From contig NZ_MTQO01000053.1 in NCBI RefSeq assembly GCF_001984155.1, positions 682,001 to 746,000 on the forward strand: 64,000 nucleotides of DNA. Reading direction: 5' to 3'. The notes under the pieces are model-generated. The model was not told the origin of the DNA. It saw only the letters and a program-made list of their open reading frames with translations, and ran no database searches. The position numbers and the translations under genes were made by a program. This document shows positions 9,050 through 17,026 of this stretch, in pieces. This stretch comes from Actinosynnema sp. ALI-1.44 (GTDB taxonomy: Bacteria > Actinomycetota > Actinomycetes > Mycobacteriales > Pseudonocardiaceae). The stretch's first letter is position 1. Every line of letters begins with the position of its first letter.

Positions 9050-10291
9050 GTGAACCGTGGGCATGTGCTGATCATCGTCCAGAACCTGCCGGTGCCCTTG
9101 GACCGCAGGGTCTGGCTGGAATGCCAGGCGCTCACCGCGGCCGGTTTCGACGTATCGGTGATCTGTCCAAAAGGGCCGAACGATCCCGGGTACCAGGAGC
9201 TGGCCGGAGTCCACATCTACAAGTACGCGCCGCCGCCGCAGGCCAAGGGCGCGCTCGGCTACCTGCTCGAATTCGTCTACTGCTGGCTGCGCACCGCGCG
9301 GCTGACGGTGAAAGCCTGGCGCAGGCAGCCTTTCACCGTGATGCAGGCCTGCAACCCGCCGGACACGTACTGGGCGCTCGCCCGGTTGTGGCGCGCCCGT
9401 GGCGTCAAGTTCGTGTTCGACCACCACGACCTCAACCCCGAGGTGTTCCGCTCGCGGTTCGGCGAGCCGAAGGGGCTGGCCGCCCGCGTCCAGCTCGCCG
9501 GGCTGTACTGGCTGGAACGCAGGACCTTCCACACCGCGGACCGGGTGATCTCGACCAACCAGTCCTACCAGCGGATCGCGTGGGAACGCGGTGGTGTACC
9601 ACCGGAGCACACGACCGTGGTCCGGTCCGGCCCGGACACCTCCACGATGAAGCCGGGCGAGCCGAAGCCGGAGCTGCGCAACGGTCGCGAGCACCTGGTG
9701 GCGTGGCTCGGGATCATGGGCCCGCAGGACGGGGTCGACGGTGTGCTCGAAATCGCCCACAAAGTGGTCAAGGAGCACGGCCGCGAGGACGTCCAGTTCG
9801 CGTTGATGGGGTTCGGCGACTGCCTCGAGGACCTCAAGAAGCAGTGCACCGAACTAGGCCTGGACGACTACGTCACGTTCACCGGACGCGTCGGGCCGAA
9901 GGAGATCGCCGACTACCTGTCCACCGCGTCGCTCGGGCTCTCGGCCGACCCGCTCAGCCCGCTCAACGACGTGTCCACAATGAACAAGACGATGGAGTAC
10001 ATGGCGTACGCGCTGCCCGTCGTGGCCTACCGTCTCACCGAGACGGTCGTGTCGGGCGGCGACTGCGCGGTGTACCTGGAACCCGGCGACGTCGACGGGT
10101 TCGCCAAGGCGGTCGTCGACGTGCTCGACGACCCGGCCAGGCGCAAGGAACTCGGCGGGGCGGGACGTGCGCGAGCCGAGCAGGTGCTCGACTGGCGGCC
10201 GCAGGCCGAGGCGTACGTCGGGGTCTACGAATCGCTGTCCGGCCTTGCCCCGGAACTCTCCGTGCCGCCGTCACGGCCGGCCGTTGTCTGA
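9050..10291 (+). CDS. Glycosyltransferase family 4
   Basis: 413 residues with a GT-B fold. The N-terminal part has VLIIVQNLPVPLDRRVWLECQALTAAG-type residues (positions 6-32) found in WcaI/GumH-like enzymes. The C-terminal donor-binding domain has the E-x7-E-like region around MEYMAYALPVVAYRLTET. The expected reaction is transfer of a sugar from a nucleotide donor to a lipid-linked intermediate. The GTG at 9050 is preferred because GAGGAAGAGG lies 8 bases upstream. An in-frame ATG at 9017 has no usable spacing. An uncoding gap of 169 bases separates it from the GT2 gene, and ugd follows 10 bases downstream. Confidence 0.87.
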   Translation: MNRGHVLIIVQNLPVPLDRRVWLECQALTAAGFDVSVICPKGPNDPGYQELAGVHIYKYAPPPQAKGALGYLLEFVYCWLRTARLTVKAWRRQPFTVMQACNPPDTYWALARLWRARGVKFVFDHHDLNPEVFRSRFGEPKGLAARVQLAGLYWLERRTFHTADRVISTNQSYQRIAWERGGVPPEHTTVVRSGPDTSTMKPGEPKPELRNGREHLVAWLGIMGPQDGVDGVLEIAHKVVKEHGREDVQFALMGFGDCLEDLKKQCTELGLDDYVTFTGRVGPKEIADYLSTASLGLSADPLSPLNDVSTMNKTMEYMAYALPVVAYRLTETVVSGGDCAVYLEPGDVDGFAKAVVDVLDDPARRKELGGAGRARAEQVLDWRPQAEAYVGVYESLSGLAPELSVPPSRPAVV

Positions 10292-10301
10292 AAGGCAGCA
10301 C

Positions 10302-11615
10302 ATGTTCGCCAGACGCATCGCGGTGGTCGGTACCGGCTACGTCGGCCTGACCACCGGTGCCTGCCTCGCGTCACTGGGCCACCGGGTGGTCTGCGGTGAC
10401 GTGGATCCGCAGAAGATCGAACGGCTGAGACGGGCCGAGGTGGACATCCTCGAACCCGGGCTGGCCGAGCTGGTCGCCGAGGGGCTGGCAGCGGGCAGGC
10501 TGTCCTTCGTGGTCGGTGCCAAGACCGCGATCACCGAACACGAGGACGGCGCCGAGATCGTCTACCTCTGCGTGCCGACGCCGATGGGCGTCGGCGGTGT
10601 GGCGGACCTGGCAATAGTCGAGTCGGTGATCGACGAGGTCCGCGGTCTGCTCAAGCCGGGAACGGTGATCGTCAACAAGTCGACCGTCCCGGTGGGTACC
10701 TCGCAGCGGACCATCGAGCTGCTCAACCGCTCGGACGTGTCGGTGGTCAGCAACCCCGAGTTCCTCCGCGAGGGCACGGCGGTCGAGGACTTCCTGAACC
10801 CCGACCGGGTCGTGGTGGGCTCCGACGAGCAGGACGCCGCCGAGCGCGTGTCCGCTTTGTACGCCCGCCTCGGCGCGCCGACGGTGCTGACCGACGCGGC
10901 CAGCGCGGAACTGGTGAAGTACGCGGCCAACTGCTTCCTGGCGATGAAACTGTCCTATGTGAACGCGATGGCCGAGCTATGTGAACGCCTTGGCGCCAAC
11001 ATCGCGGACGTCACCGAGGGCATGGGGTACGACCGCCGGATCGGCCAGGCGTTCCTGTCACCCGGCCCCGGCTGGGGTGGTTCCTGCCTGCCGAAGGACA
11101 CTTCGGCGATGCTGCAGGTCGCCGACGCGGCCGACTTCGAGTTCCGGCTGCTGCGGGCCACGATCGACACCAACGAACGGCAGCGCCAGCGGATCGTCGA
11201 GAAGATCCGGTTCGCGGTGACCGGCAAGCGCGGCGGCTCGTTGTCACACGTGCGCCTCGGCATCTACGGTTTGACGTTCAAGGCCAACACCGACGACCTG
11301 CGTGACTCCCCGGCGTTGGCTGTCGCGGCCTTGCTGCGTCAGGCAGGTGCCGAGCTCGTCGCGTACGACCCCGCTGTGCGGTCGGACAATCTCCGCCCGG
11401 AGATCAGCTCGGTGACCGTGGTCGACGACCCGTACCTGGCAGGCAAGGAAGCGGACGCGCTCGTGATCCTGACCGAGTGGCCGGAGTTCCGCACGCTCGA
11501 CTGGTCCGAGCTGGCGTCGGCGGTCCGCAGTCCGATCGTGGTCGACACCCGCAACCTGCTGGACAAGGACACCCTGCGCCGCGCCGGTTTCACCTGGACC
11601 GGCCTAGGCCGTTAA
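10302..11615 (+). CDS. ugd: UDP-glucose 6-dehydrogenase
   Basis: 437 residues, the usual length for the UDP-glucose/GDP-mannose dehydrogenase family. The N-terminal Rossmann motif is VVGTGYVGLTTG. The catalytic Cys lies in GWGGSCLPKD, with the conserved Lys in ELVKYAANCFLAMK. The NAD-dependent four-electron oxidation makes UDP-glucuronate, supplying a uronic acid for the glycan of this locus. The preceding GT4 gene ends 10 bases upstream and both are probably one transcript. The gene ends against a convergent acyltransferase gene, with a short AACCC/GGGTT stem at about 11615-11631 between them. GDP-mannose as substrate is less likely from the motifs. Confidence 0.9.
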   Translation: MFARRIAVVGTGYVGLTTGACLASLGHRVVCGDVDPQKIERLRRAEVDILEPGLAELVAEGLAAGRLSFVVGAKTAITEHEDGAEIVYLCVPTPMGVGGVADLAIVESVIDEVRGLLKPGTVIVNKSTVPVGTSQRTIELLNRSDVSVVSNPEFLREGTAVEDFLNPDRVVVGSDEQDAAERVSALYARLGAPTVLTDAASAELVKYAANCFLAMKLSYVNAMAELCERLGANIADVTEGMGYDRRIGQAFLSPGPGWGGSCLPKDTSAMLQVADAADFEFRLLRATIDTNERQRQRIVEKIRFAVTGKRGGSLSHVRLGIYGLTFKANTDDLRDSPALAVAALLRQAGAELVAYDPAVRSDNLRPEISSVTVVDDPYLAGKEADALVILTEWPEFRTLDWSELASAVRSPIVVDTRNLLDKDTLRRAGFTWTGLGR

Positions 11616-11631
11616 CCCTCTCACGGGGTTT

Positions 11632-12630
11632 TCAGCGGAACTTGCGGAGGACTGCTTTGAGTTGGGGGGCGATCGGCGACGACTTCGCGGCGTCGACGGC
11701 GGCTCGGCGCAACCGCCGGGCCGAGGTGCCCAGCCCCGACGTGATCGCCCCGATGCACACAGTGGACGAACCGGTCATCGCGCGCCGCTTGTACTCGTCC
11801 TCACCGCGGCCGAGGTCGATCCGGGTGATGCCGAGTTGGGGCGCGGCCCGCACGACTTCGCGCAGCAGGACCCACCCGGGCGAGTACGAGCCGAACTTCC
11901 GCTCGAACACCGGGAACCACCAGTGCAGCACACCGTCGGCGCGGATCCCGAAGTGCGCGGCGAGCAGGTGCGGCCCCGCGTACACAGTGGACAGCAGGCC
12001 CAAGTCCGATGCCATCAGCCGGTGCAGCAGTTCGCGGTTGGCCGGATCGGCGAAGTGGTCCTTCGCGCCCGTGGACGCGTACTGCTCGCGTTTCAACGCG
12101 ATGACCTGGTCGAGCCCCACGTCGGTCTGGACGGTCGAGCGGACCTCGCCGAGTTCGCGGTTGGCCTTGTTGGTCAGCCTGCGCGCCTCGGACATCTTGT
12201 CCCGGCCGCTTTTGTCCACCCGCTTGAGGTAGCCGTCCAGTCCACCGGAGATGTCCATGAACGGCGAGACCCGCCGTTGCTCGATCCACGGCTCCAGGTC
12301 CCGGTACCCGTCCAGCAGGTGGTCGAACGCGATCGACCGGACACCGGCCGCGGCGAGCACCGCCTTGGGCGAGAACCGGACGCCCGGTTCGACGACCGGT
12401 CCTTGGAAGTCCGCGCCGGGTGACCCGGCCGGACGCGCCGAGCTGCCGGTCTTGTGCAGCGGCCACAGGAATCCGTCACCGACGAGTACGTCGACCGGCC
12501 GTCCGGCGTTGACGGCGCCGACGTACTCCGGGGTGAAGTACGGACTGTCCCACCGGGAATCACTGGCCCTGATCGATCGCCATGTCGCGAAGTCGTCACC
12601 GGTCAGTGCGCCGAACGGCACGAGTCTCAT
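11632..12630 (-). CDS. CelD/BcsL-like acyltransferase (GNAT/FemAB fold)
   Basis: 332 residues without signal peptide. The C-terminal half has the GNAT-type elements seen in the Acetyltransf_6 (CelD/BcsL) family: REQYASTGAKDHF, then GLLSTVYAGPHLLAAHFGI and ITRIDLGRGEDEYKRR. Members are found in extracellular polysaccharide loci and are thought to acylate sugars or aminoacylate glycans. The start at 12630 gives an ATGA overlap with the upstream GT2 gene, supporting coupling in a three-gene leftward unit (deacetylase, GT2, this gene). Exact acyl donor unknown. Confidence 0.75.
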   Translation of the reverse strand: MRLVPFGALTGDDFATWRSIRASDSRWDSPYFTPEYVGAVNAGRPVDVLVGDGFLWPLHKTGSSARPAGSPGADFQGPVVEPGVRFSPKAVLAAAGVRSIAFDHLLDGYRDLEPWIEQRRVSPFMDISGGLDGYLKRVDKSGRDKMSEARRLTNKANRELGEVRSTVQTDVGLDQVIALKREQYASTGAKDHFADPANRELLHRLMASDLGLLSTVYAGPHLLAAHFGIRADGVLHWWFPVFERKFGSYSPGWVLLREVVRAAPQLGITRIDLGRGEDEYKRRAMTGSSTVCIGAITSGLGTSARRLRRAAVDAAKSSPIAPQLKAVLRKFR

Positions 12631-13529
12631 TGCGGCAGAACCCTCCGCCGTCGCGACGGGTTCAGCAACGCCGTCAACGCGGCCTTGGCGGTCGGCCTGC
12701 CTGCCAGCGCCCGGATTGCCTCGCCGACCACGACAGCCGCGAAGTACCCGGCCCACGCGAGGAAACCGTAGTGCCGCCGGACCACCGTGGTCCGGTTGAC
12801 GGTCAGCAACGCCCACAGCATCGGGTTGGTCCCGGACTCGCCGCCGTCGTGCTCGAAGACGGCGTCCGGCGTGTACCACGTCATCAGGCCCAGCCGACCG
12901 GCCCGCAACGCGAAGTCCGTTTCCTCGCCGTACAACAGGAAAGTCTCGTCCCACTTGCCTGCCTGGCGGACCGCTTCGGCGGACAGCATCAGCACGCCAC
13001 CCGTTGCCCACGCCGCAGGGCCGGGAACGTCGTACCGGCGCGGATCGGTGATCAGCTCACCGAGAGTTCCCCACCGGCCCGCGCGAGTGCCGCCGATCAC
13101 GGCCTCGGCCCACGCGCGCCGCACAGTCGGCGGACGTCGCAGTGACGGCTGCAGGCTGCCGTCCGGGTTTTCCAGTCTGGGGGCGGCGATCCCGACGCCC
13201 GGACGGTCGAAGGCCTTGGCCAGCCTGGCGGCCGCGCCGGGCCGGACGCGGACGTCCGGGTTGATCACGAGAACGGCGTCGTACGTGCCCAGTGCACCGA
13301 TCCCGGCGTTGACCCCGGCCGCATACCCCGCGTTGCGGCCGATGTCCACCACGCGGACTGGAAGTTCGGTGAAGTTCTTGGCGATTTCGCACGTCGAATC
13401 ACGGGAAGCGTTGTCAGCGACGACGATCTCGGTCACCTCGACCCCGTCGAGCCCCGCGGGCAAGGAGGCGAGACAGGTACCGAGAGCGTCCGCGCTGTTG
13501 TACGTCACAATGACGACGGCGACTCTCAC
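12627..13529 (-). CDS. Glycosyltransferase family 2, rhamnosyltransferase-like
   Basis: 300 residues. GT2 hallmarks are VAVVIVTYNSADALGTCLASL, VVADNASRDST, the GRNAGYAAGVNAGI motif of WbbL-type rhamnosyltransferases, and VLVINPDVRVRPGA as the metal-binding region. LLYGEETDFALRA supplies the ED catalytic-base motif. The predicted start is GTG 13529, placed after GAGGTGGGC; GTG 13535 is an alternative. It lies 7 bases after the deacetylase stop. Likely adds a deoxyhexose to the surface glycan; rhamnose is inferred from motif resemblance only. Confidence 0.83.
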   Translation of the reverse strand: MRVAVVIVTYNSADALGTCLASLPAGLDGVEVTEIVVADNASRDSTCEIAKNFTELPVRVVDIGRNAGYAAGVNAGIGALGTYDAVLVINPDVRVRPGAAARLAKAFDRPGVGIAAPRLENPDGSLQPSLRRPPTVRRAWAEAVIGGTRAGRWGTLGELITDPRRYDVPGPAAWATGGVLMLSAEAVRQAGKWDETFLLYGEETDFALRAGRLGLMTWYTPDAVFEHDGGESGTNPMLWALLTVNRTTVVRRHYGFLAWAGYFAAVVVGEAIRALAGRPTAKAALTALLNPSRRRRVLPQ

Positions 13530-13536
13530 GCCCACC

Positions 13537-14214
13537 TCATCGCCCCGGGCCACGAGTGCGTTTCACCATGCCCGCGGCCAATCGCCGCGCCGCCCGGCGC
13601 ACCCCTGGCTGCCCGGCGAGCACGTCGGCTGTCCACGATGGATCGATGTCGTGCCGCAGGCTGGTCCTGGCCTGCACCCACGAATCCGGCGCCGCGGCGC
13701 CGCCGTCACTCGTGTAGACCAGATCGGCGCCCGCATGGCGCAACCGGTTCAGCACCAGTCGGTCGTACGAACCGAACGGCACGGCGACCCTGGTGACCGG
13801 GTGACCCGTGATCGAGGCGAGGACTTGGGGCGCTGTCACCATTTCCTCGACCGCTTCGTCGAAGCCGACCCGCCGCCAGTCCCGGTGCGACCAGCCGTGC
13901 GACCCGATCCGCATCCCGGCGGCCAGCAGTTCGCGGACGTCGGCCCGGTCGAGTCTGCCCGGTTCGCCGAGCAGACCGGCGAGGACGAAGAACTCGGCGG
14001 TCAGGCCGCGTTCCCGCAAGCGGGGCAAGGCGATCTCGACGTCTGAGCTGTTGCCGTCGTCGAACGTGATGCGCACGTCCGGCCGGTCCACGACGGCATC
14101 CACGACCTGCTCGAACTGTTCGACGGTCACCCATGTGCCGTCCTCGCCGGGATCCAGGTCCCTCGACGGTTTCCCGATGCCGTGCACGGTGAGGTTGATG
14201 ACCTTTGCTGGCAT
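13537..14214 (-). CDS. Polysaccharide deacetylase (NodB homology, CE4)
   Basis: 225 residues, no signal peptide. The NodB domain has the catalytic Asp pair in VRITFDDGNSSD and the metal-binding His pair in RIGSHGWSHRDW. A later VAVPFGSYDRLVL corresponds to the family RPP/Y region. CE4 enzymes remove N- or O-acetyl groups from polysaccharides. The lack of a secretion signal and the company of glycosyltransferases suggest action on a cytoplasmic glycan precursor. The ATG at 14214 follows GAGAAGGG. It is the first gene of the leftward unit and diverges from the chitinase gene. Confidence 0.85.
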   Translation of the reverse strand: MPAKVINLTVHGIGKPSRDLDPGEDGTWVTVEQFEQVVDAVVDRPDVRITFDDGNSSDVEIALPRLRERGLTAEFFVLAGLLGEPGRLDRADVRELLAAGMRIGSHGWSHRDWRRVGFDEAVEEMVTAPQVLASITGHPVTRVAVPFGSYDRLVLNRLRHAGADLVYTSDGGAAAPDSWVQARTSLRHDIDPSWTADVLAGQPGVRRAARRLAAGMVKRTRGPGR

Positions 14215-14290
14215 CGGGTGCCCTTCTCGCGGCGAGCTGTCCACTCGGGTATCGGATCGGGGAGCCGGGTATTACCCCTTGACAGCCGCT

Positions 14291-14306
14291 ATTGGTCTAG
14301 TCCACC
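14291..14306. promoter_or_regulatory. Probable DasR-responsive element (dre) in the chitinase promoter
   Basis: The sequence ATTGGTCTAGTCCACC is near-palindromic and matches the known actinobacterial dre consensus (A-S-TGGTCTAGACCA-S-T) in its core TGGTCTAG-CCA. A TTGACA -35-like hexamer lies at 14279-14284, so the site falls between -35 and the expected -10 of the GH18 gene. In Streptomyces, DasR (GntR family) represses chitinase genes through such sites and is relieved by glucosamine-6-phosphate. That the same logic applies here is inference. Confidence 0.7.
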
Positions 14307-14404
14307 GTCAATGGTGCCGACCGTAGTCGGTCGCTTCCGGTCCGTTGACTGCCGCCAGAGACGCCCGGGAGCGGACTCCGCACACCCTGCTTGCTGGAGG
14401 ACAA

Positions 14405-15352
14405 ATGAAAATCATGCGGCGAATCCTGGTCGCCGCCACGGCCGTGAGCATGGCCGTCGGCCTGGCACCACCCTCGTCCGGCGCGGCGAACGCCGCGGTG
14501 AACCCGATCCTGGCCTCGCCCTACCTGTACCAGTGGAGCAGCCCGCCCAACCCGGTGACAGTGATGCAGCAGACCGGGATCAAGGCCTTCACGCTGGCGT
14601 TCATCCTGTCCAACCGCACCTGCAACCCGATGTGGGACGGCAACAGGCCCCTCACCGGCGCGGACATCACCAGGGTCAACCAGATCCGGGCGGCGGGCGG
14701 CGACGCCCTCCCGTCGATCGGCGGCTGGTCGGGCAACAAGCTGGGCACCTACTGCTCGACGGCGCAGGCGCTGGCAGGCGCCTACGTGAAGGTGATCGAC
14801 GCGGGCAAGTTCACCGCGATCGACCTGGACATCGAGAACACCGACGAGTTCCAGAACGCGGCCGTGCAGGACAAGATCCTGAACGCGCTGAAGATCGTCC
14901 GCGAGCAGCGGCCGTCGGTGAAGATCGTGATCACGATCCCCGCACTGGTCAGCGGCCTCGACACCTGGGGCAACCGGCTGGTGCAGCGGGCCAAGGACCT
15001 CTCGGCCCCCGTCGACGTGTGGACGGTGATGCCGTTCAACTTCAGCTCGGGCGGCGACATGGTCGCGATGACCAAGTCCTCGGTGACCGGACTGAAGGAC
15101 AAGGTGAAGTCGGTCTACGGCCTGACGGACGACGCGGCGTGGCGCCGGTCCGGCCTGTCGTCGATGAACGGCCGCACCGACACGGGAGAGATCGTGACCG
15201 CGGCCAACTTCCGCTCGATCGTCAGCTGGGCCAACTCGGTCCACCTGGCCAGGGTCTCCTTCTGGGCGCTGAACCGCGACTGCAACAACTGCGGCGGGAT
15301 CCCGCAGGGCCAGTGGGAGTTCACCAAGGCCAACGCGACGGTGACCGGCTGA
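14405..15352 (+). CDS. Secreted glycoside hydrolase family 18 chitinase-like protein
   Basis: 315 residues with an N-terminal signal peptide (basic MKIMRR, hydrophobic core, AxA-type site near SGAANAA). The GH18 barrel strand 4 reads FTAIDLDIENTDEF. The acid/base Glu and the two Asp before it are present, but the first Asp of the classic DxxDxDxE motif is Thr. Strand 6 has VWTVMPFNFSSGG, and a late Trp (SFWALNRD) matches the substrate floor. Expected to cut chitin or related beta-1,4-GlcNAc polymers outside the cell. The ATG at 14405 follows GGAGGA. No carbohydrate-binding module. Regulated by the dre site just upstream, if that call is right. Confidence 0.87.
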   Translation: MKIMRRILVAATAVSMAVGLAPPSSGAANAAVNPILASPYLYQWSSPPNPVTVMQQTGIKAFTLAFILSNRTCNPMWDGNRPLTGADITRVNQIRAAGGDALPSIGGWSGNKLGTYCSTAQALAGAYVKVIDAGKFTAIDLDIENTDEFQNAAVQDKILNALKIVREQRPSVKIVITIPALVSGLDTWGNRLVQRAKDLSAPVDVWTVMPFNFSSGGDMVAMTKSSVTGLKDKVKSVYGLTDDAAWRRSGLSSMNGRTDTGEIVTAANFRSIVSWANSVHLARVSFWALNRDCNNCGGIPQGQWEFTKANATVTG

Positions 15353-15477
15353 GCCCGCCGCACCCGTCCTGAGGACCGGCCGTCGCCAGGATCGCCGAGC
15401 ACGACCGGGACTCGCGAGTCGGCGGGGAAGTGGTCCACCTCGGCCGCCTGGACCCGGTCATGCCCGTGCTCGACGGA

Positions 15478-15505
15478 GAACGGCGCTGCCCTCGCAGCGC
15501 CGTTC
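15478..15505. terminator. Bidirectional hairpin terminator between chitinase and DMT transporter genes
   Basis: A perfect 12-bp stem, GAACGGCGCTGC and its complement, closes a 4-base loop (CCTC). It lies between two convergent genes, 125 bases after the chitinase stop and 12 bases after the transporter stop. No clear T-tract follows, as is common for high-GC actinobacterial terminators. Confidence 0.8.
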
Positions 15506-15517
15506 CCGCGAGGCGCG

Positions 15518-16420
15518 TCAGCTCTCCGAATACTGGGCCGCGTGTGAGCGGGCGGCCGACTTGTCAGCGGCCTTCCTGCGCATCTTCGGAAGCATCAGGA
15601 TGCCGAGCGCGGCGAGCAGGAAGCACACGCCCTCGGCCAGCGTCGCGACCGTCGACGTCTTCGCGCCTTCGCCGAGCACGACGTAGCCGATGCCGATGGC
15701 GACGATCGGGTCGGCCAGGGTCAGCGCGGCCACCACGAGGTCCGGCGGGCCGCTGGCGTGCGCCTGCTGGATGAACCACACGGCGACCGGGATGGACAGG
15801 ACGGCGCCGATCAGCGAGCCGGTCGGGAAGTCGGCCGGGTTGCCGTGCTCGAGGCTCAGCGCGGCGAGCCGGATCACGACCGACGCGAACCCGAACACGA
15901 CCCCTCCACCCGCGGCGAACGCCAAGCAGCGGACCAGCCCGTGCCCGATGCTGCCGACGAGGCCGAGCACCATCAGCAGCAGGCCGACGATCATGGCGAT
16001 CAGGACGGCTGTTTCGTCGGACACCCGCGTGACCTGCGCGTTCGACGCGGCCAACGACGTGAAGCCGCCGACGCCGAACACGATCGCGGCCAGCGACAGC
16101 CAGGTGCCGATCGACGGGTTCACGCGGTCGCGCCGAGCGGTGGCGACCGTGGTCACCGCGATGCCGAGCACCCCGATCGGCTGGATGACCGTGACCGGTG
16201 CGAAGGCCAGCGCGCCGAAGTGCAGTGCGCTGCCGATCACGACGGCCAACTGACCCAACAGCCAGCGGCGGTTGCGCAGCAGGTCCAGCAACGAGGCGAG
16301 GCTGACGAGCTTGCCGTTCTGCTTGTCACGGACAGCGGTGTTCTGCCACAACGCCCCGAGCCCGTTGAACACCGCACCGGCGACCGCCAGAGCGAGCGCC
16401 AGCCATAGCAGACTTCCCAC
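15518..16420 (-). CDS. DMT/EamA-like membrane transporter
   Basis: 300 residues with nine to ten hydrophobic helices and a basic tail. The pattern of paired helices (LHFGALAFAPVTVIQPIGVL, and DPIVAIGIGYVVLGEG in the second half) is that of the drug/metabolite transporter superfamily and is also reminiscent of NIPA-type magnesium transporters. The GTG at 16420 has no Shine-Dalgarno but is preceded, 6 bases away, by TAGGCT on the coding strand (16427-16432), so the mRNA is probably leaderless. It stands alone between a terminator and a long non-coding stretch. Substrate unknown. Confidence 0.75.
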   Translation of the reverse strand: MGSLLWLALALAVAGAVFNGLGALWQNTAVRDKQNGKLVSLASLLDLLRNRRWLLGQLAVVIGSALHFGALAFAPVTVIQPIGVLGIAVTTVATARRDRVNPSIGTWLSLAAIVFGVGGFTSLAASNAQVTRVSDETAVLIAMIVGLLLMVLGLVGSIGHGLVRCLAFAAGGGVVFGFASVVIRLAALSLEHGNPADFPTGSLIGAVLSIPVAVWFIQQAHASGPPDLVVAALTLADPIVAIGIGYVVLGEGAKTSTVATLAEGVCFLLAALGILMLPKMRRKAADKSAARSHAAQYSES

Positions 16421-17026
16421 AAAGTCAGCCTATGGTGCACAGACCGCTCACACCGGACGATATTTGTGCTTCCTAGGTCACAAACAGAACTCGGACACCT
16501 GCTGCGCGCGCTGCTCAACGGGCCAGACCATCGCTACAGACGCGCTGGCGGCGCGTGGCGTGACCTACCAGCAGGAGCCTCGTGACGGCTACGGCCGCAG
16601 TTTTCGCTGGTCAAATCGTTGTCAATGCGGGTGCATCCGATCAGGGGTAGTCAACGTACCCTCAGAAGCTGTAGAAAACAGTGCGCCGGATGGCGTAACC
16701 GCTTCGACCTGTCGGTCGCCGCGCATCCATCCGGCGCACCAGCGTGTCGCCTCGGGTTCCATCACACCCGATCGACACTCTGGCCGCTCGTCCTGCGAGT
16801 GGTTGGCACAGCCCCTCGTTGTGCCAGCCAAGGCGAAGCAGCCAGTGGGGGAGCCCCGGAGCCGCGGGGGCATCGCGGCACCGGGGCCCAGGTCCCGACC
16901 TGACCGGGCGCGGTCGGCAGGTCGGGTGGCTCTGGGAACGTTCACAACAACGCGACGGATACCCGGAGACATACCTCGCCCCTGTGAGACGAACTCAGGG
17001 CAGAGTTATGCCGCGAAAACGTGAAA
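16421..17026. other. 606-base intergenic stretch rich in inverted repeats, no convincing gene
   Basis: Open frames here have poor codon character and no start signals, so I call none. Besides the DMT promoter at the left edge, it holds several potential hairpins: 16681-16693 with 16727-16739 (13 bp), GGTTGGCACA with TGTGCCAGCC (16801-16829, one wobble), and CCCGACCTG with CAGGTCGGG (16894-16926). It could encode a structured RNA on either strand or be a degraded region. It does not match the tmRNA, RNase P or ydaO landmarks I know. Confidence 0.5.
16681..16739. repeat. 13-bp perfect inverted repeat
   Basis: GTGCGCCGGATGG at 16681-16693 is exactly complementary to CCATCCGGCGCAC at 16727-16739, separated by 33 bases. 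It is non-coding and about 260 bases upstream of the DMT gene start. No gene or short target duplication is seen between or around the arms. Confidence 0.85.

Noticed and set aside
11602-11611. GGCCTAGGCC palindrome, also found near 37925
   Set aside because: Both copies lie in the coding ends of ugd and the YbaK gene, where they encode the shared C-terminus Gly-Leu-Gly-Arg. Likely chance.
16780-16960. Possible c-di-AMP (ydaO) or other known riboswitch
   Set aside because: The GGGGGAGCC-like run and hairpins first looked similar, but the conserved core blocks are absent and no resuscitation-promoting or NlpC gene follows on that strand.
16272-17024. A 250-codon plus-strand frame over the DMT 5' end and the intergenic gap
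   Set aside because: No start signal, no recognisable domain, skewed composition, and it overlaps a well-supported gene.
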